A stretch of DNA of 64,000 nt. It comes from Streptomyces sp. NRRL B-24484 (GTDB lineage: Bacteria > Actinomycetota > Actinomycetes > Streptomycetales > Streptomycetaceae). The number at the start of each line of letters is the position of its first letter. Position 1 is the first letter of the stretch. The notes below the pieces were generated by a model, which saw only the letters and a program-made list of their open reading frames with translations, was not told where the DNA came from and did not search any database. The position numbers were made by a program, and so were the translations under genes. Of this stretch, positions 59,028 to 64,000 are shown piece after piece. The stretch covers positions 1 through 64,000 of the forward strand of contig NZ_JOAI01000026.1 of assembly GCF_000717715.1 (NCBI RefSeq), given 5' to 3'.

Positions 59028-59334
59028 GTCCACATGATCCCGCAGGACGGCCCGCGAGGGGCGCCCAACACGAAACCTCCTCGCCCCCTTCCCGCAGGCC
59101 CGCCGGGTCGCATCCGCACCACCCGGACGGCCCTGCGCACCGGGCCCCGGGGGGCTTCCGCAGCCCCTCCGGAGCATGATCACCAAAGGGGCACACGGGA
59201 ACCAATCGCCCACCCTCTACCATCTATGGATGGTGGAAGGGCTTTCGCCGAGTGGTGGAAGAACCTTCCACTCGCGCTTCCCCCTGCCCCGCAGTCGACA
59301 GAACCCCCTGCGCACCCCCCGGATTGCGAGAACG
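59028..59334. promoter_or_regulatory. Divergent promoter region yqgE/murA
   Basis: 307 bases. On the + strand CTACCATCTATGG near 59216-59229 offers -10-like hexamers (TACCAT). It is followed by two copies of GTGGTGGAAG-like sequence (59231-59240 and 59252-59261), the second part of a bulged hairpin with CTTCCACTCG (59265-59274). These may be a regulatory site in the murA leader. Confidence 0.4.
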
Positions 59335-60678
59335 ATGACCGACGACGACGTCCTGCTGGTCCACGGCGGTAACCCGCTCGAAGGCGAGATCCAGATCCGC
59401 GGTGCCAAGAACCTGGTGCCCAAGGCCATGGTCGCGGCCCTGCTCGGCCAGGGCCCGAGCCGGCTGCGCAACGTGCCGGACATCCGCGACGTCAAGGTCG
59501 TGCGGGGTCTGCTGCAGCTGCACGGCGTGACCGTCCGCACCGGCGACGAGGACGGCGAGCTGATCCTCGACCCCTCGCACGTCGAGAGCGCCAACGTCGC
59601 CGACATCGACGCGCACGCGGGCTCCTCGCGCATCCCGATCCTGTTCTGCGGCCCGCTGCTGCACCGGCTCGGCCACGCGTTCATCCCGGGCCTGGGCGGC
59701 TGCGACATCGGCGGCCGGCCGGTCGACTTCCACTTCGAGGTGCTGCGCCAGTTCGGCGCCACCATCGAGAAGCACCCGCAGGGCACCTACCTGGTCGCCC
59801 CGCAGCGCCTGCACGGCACCAAGATCGAGCTGCCCTACCCCTCGGTCGGCGCGACCGAGCAGGTGCTGCTGACCGCGGTGCTCGCCGAGGGCGTCACCGA
59901 GCTGCGCAACGCGGCCGTCGAGCCGGAGATCGTCGACCTCATCTGCGTGCTGCAGAAGATGGGCGCGATCATCTCGATGGGCACCGACCGCACCATCCTG
60001 ATCACCGGTGTGGACGAGCTGGGCGGCTACAACCACAAGGCGCTGCCGGACCGCCTGGAGGCGGCCTCCTGGGCGTGCGCCGCACTGGCCACCAAGGGCG
60101 ACATCTACGTCCGCGGCGCCCGCCAGATCGAGATGATGACCTTCCTGAACACCTTCCGGAAGGTCGGCGGCGCCTTCGAGGTCGACGACGAGGGCATCCG
60201 CTTCTGGCACCCGGGCGGCGAGCTCAAGGCGATCGCCCTGGAGACCGACGTGCACCCCGGCTTCCAGACCGACTGGCAGCAGCCCCTGGTCGTCGCGCTG
60301 ACCCAGGCCAACGGCCTCTCCATCGTCCACGAGACGGTGTACGAGTCGCGGCTCGGCTTCACCGGCGCGCTGAACCAGATGGGCGCGCACATCCAGCTCT
60401 ACCGCGAGTGCCTCGGCGGCACCCCCTGCCGCTTCGGCGCCCGCAACTTCCGCCACTCCGCGGTGGTCTCCGGCCCGTCGAAGCTGATCGGCTCCGAGCT
60501 GATCATCCCGGACCTTCGCGGCGGCTTCTCGTACCTGATCGCGGCGCTGGCGGCCGAGGGCACCTCGACCGTCCACGGCATCGACCTGATCAACCGCGGC
60601 TACGAGAACTTCATGTCCAAGCTGCGGGACCTCGGCGCCCACGTCGAGCTGCCCGCCGAGCAGCCGGTGACCGTCTGA
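59335..60678 (+). CDS. murA: UDP-N-acetylglucosamine 1-carboxyvinyltransferase
   Basis: First committed enzyme of peptidoglycan synthesis: transfers enolpyruvate from PEP to UDP-GlcNAc. 447 aa, of normal length for the actinobacterial form. The catalytic loop GGCDIGGRPVDFH contains Cys123, the fosfomycin-alkylated residue, so the enzyme should be fosfomycin-sensitive (unlike mycobacterial MurA, which has Asp). N-terminal GNPLEGEIQIRGAKNLVPKAMVAALL is the UDP-GlcNAc binding segment. ATG at 59335. A bidirectional hairpin ends it. Confidence 0.95.
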   Translation: MTDDDVLLVHGGNPLEGEIQIRGAKNLVPKAMVAALLGQGPSRLRNVPDIRDVKVVRGLLQLHGVTVRTGDEDGELILDPSHVESANVADIDAHAGSSRIPILFCGPLLHRLGHAFIPGLGGCDIGGRPVDFHFEVLRQFGATIEKHPQGTYLVAPQRLHGTKIELPYPSVGATEQVLLTAVLAEGVTELRNAAVEPEIVDLICVLQKMGAIISMGTDRTILITGVDELGGYNHKALPDRLEAASWACAALATKGDIYVRGARQIEMMTFLNTFRKVGGAFEVDDEGIRFWHPGGELKAIALETDVHPGFQTDWQQPLVVALTQANGLSIVHETVYESRLGFTGALNQMGAHIQLYRECLGGTPCRFGARNFRHSAVVSGPSKLIGSELIIPDLRGGFSYLIAALAAEGTSTVHGIDLINRGYENFMSKLRDLGAHVELPAEQPVTV

Positions 60679-60703
60679 CGGCCCCCACGGGTGCCTGAAC
60701 GCC

Positions 60704-60738
60704 GATGGCCGGCCTCCCCGAGGGGGAGGCCGGCCATC
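60704..60738. terminator. Bidirectional terminator between murA and hup
   Basis: GATGGCCGGCCTCCCC (60704-60719) and GGGGAGGCCGGCCATC (60723-60738), a perfect 16-bp stem with a three-base loop, lying between convergent murA and hup. Confidence 0.9.
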
Positions 60739-60763
60739 GCGTCGTACGGGGTGCTGCCGGGGC

Positions 60764-61045
60764 TCAGGCGCCCTTGGCGGCTTCCTTCAGCTTGGAACCG
60801 GCGCTGACCTTGGCGCTGTAGCCGGCCGGGATCTGGATCGGGTCGCCGGTCTGCGGGTTACGGGCGGTGCGCGCGGCGCGGTGGGTCCGCTCGAAGGTCA
60901 GGAAGCCGGGGATGGTGACCTTCTCGTCACCCTTGGCGACGACCTCACCGACGACCTCGGCGAAGGCGGCCAGCACGGCGTCGGCGTCCTTGCGGGTCAC
61001 CTCGGCGCGCTCGGCCAGCGCGGCCACCAGCTCACTGCGGTTCAT
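60764..61045 (-). CDS. hup: HU-family DNA-binding protein
   Basis: 93 aa nucleoid-associated protein of the short (bacterial HU/HupA) type. MNRSELVAALAERAEVTRKDADAVLAAF is the dimer helix pair; the DNA-wrapping arm is RAARTARNPQTGDPIQIPAGYSAKVSAG with the conserved R-N-P-x-T-G-x2-I/V-x-I-P. No lysine-rich C-terminal extension, so it is the HupA and not the HupS type. ATG at 61045. Confidence 0.95.
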   Translation of the reverse strand: MNRSELVAALAERAEVTRKDADAVLAAFAEVVGEVVAKGDEKVTIPGFLTFERTHRAARTARNPQTGDPIQIPAGYSAKVSAGSKLKEAAKGA

Positions 61046-61527
61046 GTGTACTCCTGTGGTCTGTTGCTTGCGGTGTGCGGGGGCCCCATCGGTCGCCCCC
61101 TCCGGGGGAACCCGGATGGGCCGCTGGTCCGCACACTGGTGCTCGTTCAGGCGAGGGGTGGTCAGGGGCCGGGCTCCGGCCCCGAAGCGCCGCAAACCGC
61201 CCGCCCGGGTACGAATCCTGCCCCGACCGGCACTGAGAAAGCCAATCGGCCACCGGCGGTGTTGACCCGAACCGAGCCCGTCCGGCGGAGGTGTGACGCT
61301 CCGTCGGCTCCGGAGGACCGGACCGGGCGGCGGTCGGGACGACACGCCGGAAACCCGGGAGGGACGTTCCGTACTTGTCGGACACGCCACCCCCGTGCAG
61401 GGCTACCGTACGCCCTGGCACCGACAAGCCCAAACACGCCCCTTCCCCTTGTGTCGCAAGGGGAAGGGGCGGATCCGGCACCCGGCGCGTCGTTCGCACA
61501 CCTGAGCGGTCAAGAAGGACACTCCGG
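61046..61527. other. Region between hup and the malic enzyme gene
   Basis: 482 bases with the hup promoter on the minus strand and the malic-enzyme terminator (61438-61470). No convincing gene: the open frames here are low-complexity. Confidence 0.5.
61438..61470 (-). terminator. Terminator after malic enzyme
   Basis: GCCCCTTCCCCTTG (61438-61451) pairs perfectly with CAAGGGGAAGGGGC (61457-61470), five-base loop, 58 bases after the stop codon. Confidence 0.85.
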
Positions 61528-63003
61528 TCAGATGCCGACAACCGGGAACGAGGAGGTGTCCAGGGTGCCCACGATGCCCGCGGTGGGCCGCACCGGAACG
61601 GCGTCCTGGCCCTCCCGCGCGGCCATCGCCACGTCGCGGACGGCGGCGGCGACGGTCTTCGCGACGTCCGGGTGGAAGACGCTCGGGATGATGTAGTTGG
61701 CGTTGAGCTGGTCGTCCGCGACCGTGGTGGCCAGCGCCCGGGCGGCGGCGATCATCATCGGCGTGTCGACCGTCCGGCTCTGCGCGTCCAGCAGGCCGCG
61801 GAAGACGCCCGGGAAGACCAGCACGTTGTTGATCTGGTTCGGGAAGTCGCTGCGGCCGGTGGCGACCACCGCGGCGGTCTGCCGGGCCACCCCCGGGTCG
61901 ACCTCCGGGTCCGGGTTGGCCAGCGCGAAGACGATCGCGTCCTTGGCCATGGTGGCCAGGTCGTCGCCGTCCAGCACGTTCGGCGCCGAGACGCCGATGA
62001 ACACGTCGGCGCCGGACACCGCCTCCTTGAGGCTGCCGGTGCGGACCGAGCGGTTGGTGTGCTCGGCGATCCAGCGCAGGTTGTCGTTGAGGTCCGGGCG
62101 CCCGAGGTGCACGACGCCGTGCACGTCCGCCACGGTGGCGTGCTCCACGCCCGCGGCCAGCAGCAGCTTGAGGATCGCGGTGCCCGCCGCGCCGGCGCCG
62201 GACATCACCACGCGGATGTCGGCGATGTCCTTGCCGACCACCTTGAGCGCGTTGGTCAGCGCCGCGAGGACGACGATGGCGGTGCCGTGCTGGTCGTCGT
62301 GGAAGACCGGGATGTCCAGCGCCTCGCGCAGCCGGGCCTCGATCTCGAAGCAGCGCGGCGCGGAGATGTCCTCCAGGTTGATGCCGGCGAAGCCGGGGGC
62401 GATCGCCTTCACGATCGCGACGATCTCGTCCGCGTCCTGGGTGTCCAGGCAGATCGGCCAGGCGTCGATGCCGGCGAAGCGCTTGAAGAGCGCCGCCTTG
62501 CCCTCCATCACGGGCAGTGCGGCCTTCGGGCCGATGTTGCCCAGGCCCAGCACCGCCGAGCCGTCGGTGACCACCGCGACGCTGTTGCGCTTGATGGTGA
62601 GGCGGCGGGCGTCCTCGGGGTTCTCGGCGATCGCCATGCAGACCCGGGCGACGCCCGGGGTGTAGATCATCGAGAGGTCGTCGCGGTTGCGGATCGGCAG
62701 CTTCGAGGACATCTCGATCTTGCCGCCGAGGTGCATCAGGAACGTCCGGTCCGAGACCTTGCCGATGCTGACGCCGTCGATCGTCCGCAGCTTCTCGACG
62801 ATCTCCTCGCCGTGGGCGACCGAGGCGGCCGCCACGGTCACGTCGATGCGCAGCGACTCCAGGCCGGAGGCGGTGACGTCGAGACCGGTGACCGAACCCC
62901 CGGAGGACTCGACGGCCGTGGTGATCGCGCTGACGGCGTTGCCCCGTGCCGGGACCTCCAGCCGCACCGTGATCGAGTTGGAGACACTGGGCACCGTCGC
63001 CAT
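61528..63003 (-). CDS. NAD(P)-dependent malic enzyme with N-terminal ACT domain
   Basis: Oxidative decarboxylation of malate to pyruvate; 491 aa. N-terminal ACT-type regulatory domain (about 5-85: [28 protein letters not shown]). Malic-enzyme catalytic domain: [84 protein letters not shown]. The Rossmann domain follows ([20 protein letters not shown]). The length and ACT domain match the streptomycete enzyme. ATG at 63003 with GAAGGA upstream. Confidence 0.95.
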   Translation of the reverse strand: MATVPSVSNSITVRLEVPARGNAVSAITTAVESSGGSVTGLDVTASGLESLRIDVTVAAASVAHGEEIVEKLRTIDGVSIGKVSDRTFLMHLGGKIEMSSKLPIRNRDDLSMIYTPGVARVCMAIAENPEDARRLTIKRNSVAVVTDGSAVLGLGNIGPKAALPVMEGKAALFKRFAGIDAWPICLDTQDADEIVAIVKAIAPGFAGINLEDISAPRCFEIEARLREALDIPVFHDDQHGTAIVVLAALTNALKVVGKDIADIRVVMSGAGAAGTAILKLLLAAGVEHATVADVHGVVHLGRPDLNDNLRWIAEHTNRSVRTGSLKEAVSGADVFIGVSAPNVLDGDDLATMAKDAIVFALANPDPEVDPGVARQTAAVVATGRSDFPNQINNVLVFPGVFRGLLDAQSRTVDTPMMIAAARALATTVADDQLNANYIIPSVFHPDVAKTVAAAVRDVAMAAREGQDAVPVRPTAGIVGTLDTSSFPVVGI

Positions 63004-63203
63004 CGACGTCCTTCTTCCGTCCGCTCTTGAGGGTCGTTCCGGTCTCGATCGTCGCACTTACCGGTCGGTAGCCAGAAATAAAGTTCATTGAGTGTGCAGA
63101 ACCCACAAACGGCACTGGCCCGCGCACTGGGCCGGTCGTGTGCTCCGCCGAAAATCTCCCGCCGCGGCCTTGGCGTTCCGGGCCGATGCGTTACATTGGA
63201 CGG

Positions 63204-63330
63204 GACACCGGCCCGATCCAAGCCCCCGGGCCCAACCTTCGTCGCTTCGAGCGACCACTTGCCGCGAGGCGAGCATGGCGGGTCGGTGTCATTGACGTCA
63301 GAAGGCCCCCACCTCCGGGTGGGGGCCTTC
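63204..63330 (+). ncRNA. Candidate small RNA with strong terminator
   Basis: TTGGCG (63170-63175), 16-base spacer, TACATT (63192-63197) predict a start near 63204 on the + strand. The 127-base transcript has a hairpin GTCGCT/AGCGAC (63241-63255) and ends in a perfect 13-bp terminator. No ORF with a ribosome-binding site lies in it, and the next gene is on the other strand, so a stand-alone small RNA is plausible. The rest of the 379-base gap 63004-63382 is the AT-rich malic-enzyme promoter. Confidence 0.45.
63301..63330 (+). terminator. Strong hairpin terminator
   Basis: GAAGGCCCCCACC (63301-63313), loop TCCG, GGTGGGGGCCTTC (63318-63330): perfect 13-bp stem. It can serve the candidate small RNA on the + strand and, in reverse, the helicase gene on the minus strand (stop 63383). 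Confidence 0.8.
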
Positions 63331-63382
63331 GTCGTGGCGCGGCGCTGCGCGCCGGCCGGGGCGGGCCCGGCCGGCGCCCGCG

Positions 63383-64000
63383 TCAGTGCAGCAGGGCCGG
63401 CACCCCGGCGGCGTCCGGCAGGTCGTCCGGGCCGGAGAGCACGGTGAGCCGCTGGGTGGCCCGGGTGAGCGCCACGTACAGCACCCGCAGGCCCGCCTCC
63501 GACTCGCCGGCGATGCCGGTCGGGTCGGCGACCACCGTCGCGTCGTACTCCAGGCCCTTGGCCTCCAGGCTGCCCAGCGCCACCACGCGGTCGCCCAGGC
63601 CCTCCGCCCAGCCCGCAGCCTCCTCCCGGCGGTCCATCGGCACGACCACCGCCACGGTGCCGTCGACCTCGCCCAGCAGCCGATCCAGCTCGGCCCGGGC
63701 GGCCCGGCCGAAGGCCTCCGCCCCGGTCTCCCGGACGGCCGCGAACCGCGGCTCGACGCCCGTCGACCGCACCGCGCTCGGCGACGGCGTGCCCGGCGCG
63801 GCCAGCGCCAGTACCTTCGCCGCGACCTCGGCGATCTCGGCCGGGTTGCGGTAGTTCACGGTCAGCGTGTGGCGGCGGCGCGGCTTGCCGGACAGCACCT
63901 CGTCCATCGCGGACTGCGCCTCCTGCGGGAACGGCCAGGAGGACTGCGCCGGGTCGCCGACGATCGTCCAGGTCGCCATCCGGGCCCGGCGGCCGATCAT
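63383..64000 (-). CDS. UvrD/HelD-like superfamily I helicase, C-terminal part
   Basis: The C-terminal 205 residues of a helicase cut by the window edge. Motif III VGDPAQSSWPF, motif IV TVNYRNPAEI, motif V LEAKGLEYDATVV and motif VI YVALTRATQRLTVL are present; motifs I-II lie outside. The pattern is that of HelD/UvrD-Rep-like proteins, RNA-polymerase-associated in related organisms. The true start is beyond position 64000. Confidence 0.88.
   Translation of the reverse strand: MIGRRARMATWTIVGDPAQSSWPFPQEAQSAMDEVLSGKPRRRHTLTVNYRNPAEIAEVAAKVLALAAPGTPSPSAVRSTGVEPRFAAVRETGAEAFGRAARAELDRLLGEVDGTVAVVVPMDRREEAAGWAEGLGDRVVALGSLEAKGLEYDATVVADPTGIAGESEAGLRVLYVALTRATQRLTVLSGPDDLPDAAGVPALLH

Noticed and set aside
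63204..63330. Assignment of the candidate RNA to the actinobacterial 6C RNA family
   Set aside because: There are C-rich stretches, but the two C-loop hairpins that define 6C are not evident.

Overview
The window is very GC-rich chromosomal DNA from a sporulating actinomycete, almost certainly Streptomycetaceae (Streptomyces or Kitasatospora-like). Two SsgA-like sporulation proteins, mycosin/WXG type VII secretion proteins, a DasR-type (dre) operator, frequent GTG starts and leaderless starts, and the block yqgE-murA-hup-malic enzyme all point there. I see no transposase, integrase, CRISPR array or prophage. The left-to-right gene content looks like conserved core chromosome with small lineage-specific insertions.

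Region by region. 0-2.1 kb: the mycobacterial-type cysteine module (mec, a cysteine-containing leader peptide, cysO, cysM). 2.1-9.1 kb: an amino-acid permease, clpS with its DUF2017 partner, then NAD salvage (pncB, pncA), an AbiEi-like protein and an unknown gene. 9.1-16.3 kb: a secreted protein, a histidine-rich CDF metal exporter with a perfect inverted repeat upstream, a degenerate sigma factor, DUF2332, DinB, two coupled GNAT acetyltransferases and a HIT protein, with a 15-bp tandem repeat in a gene-free stretch. 16.3-20.2 kb: type VII cassette 1 (two WXG-like proteins, mycosin, small secreted protein). 20.3-28.7 kb: endonuclease V, RDD membrane proteins, an SsgA-like protein, a GT87-type glycosyltransferase and a CBM2-GH18 chitinase. 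28.9-35.7 kb: an OmpR-type two-component system, an HPPD relic reduced to its N-terminal domain beside an Lrp regulator, a Lon-like protease, IclR, DUF2752 and TM2 proteins. 35.9-45.7 kb: a helicase, a Phd/Doc-like toxin-antitoxin pair with a frameshifted toxin, a second SsgA-like protein, and an envelope operon (two MprF-like DUF2156 proteins around a class F sortase) next to a Tat/lipobox polysaccharide deacetylase. 45.7-48.3 kb: an MFS exporter, a guanidinium exporter under a guanidine-III riboswitch, a cysteine-rich small ORF and tRNA-Cys. 48.3-51.5 kb: type VII cassette 2. 51.7-56.1 kb: a three-subunit molybdenum hydroxylase. 56.4-64 kb: a GH20 hexosaminidase behind a dre site, DUF3039, yqgE, murA, hup, malic enzyme, a candidate small RNA and the end of a HelD/UvrD-like helicase cut by the window edge.

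The most unusual content is the pair of paralogous type VII cassettes about 30 kb apart. They share a nearly invariant C-terminal tag (RPDYLVEDEETW preceded by KKKDK) on otherwise diverged glycine-rich WXG proteins, and their mycosins carry long Pro/Gln-rich tails after the membrane anchor. Other points worth following are the guanidine-III riboswitch, the leaderless cysteine leader peptide, the CysO carrier with two extra residues after its Gly-Gly, the HPPD relic, the molybdenum hydroxylase that lacks the usual catalytic glutamate motif and has a 250-residue repeat tail on its iron-sulfur subunit, and the cysteine-rich small ORF before tRNA-Cys. All calls are from reading the sequence; no database search was run.
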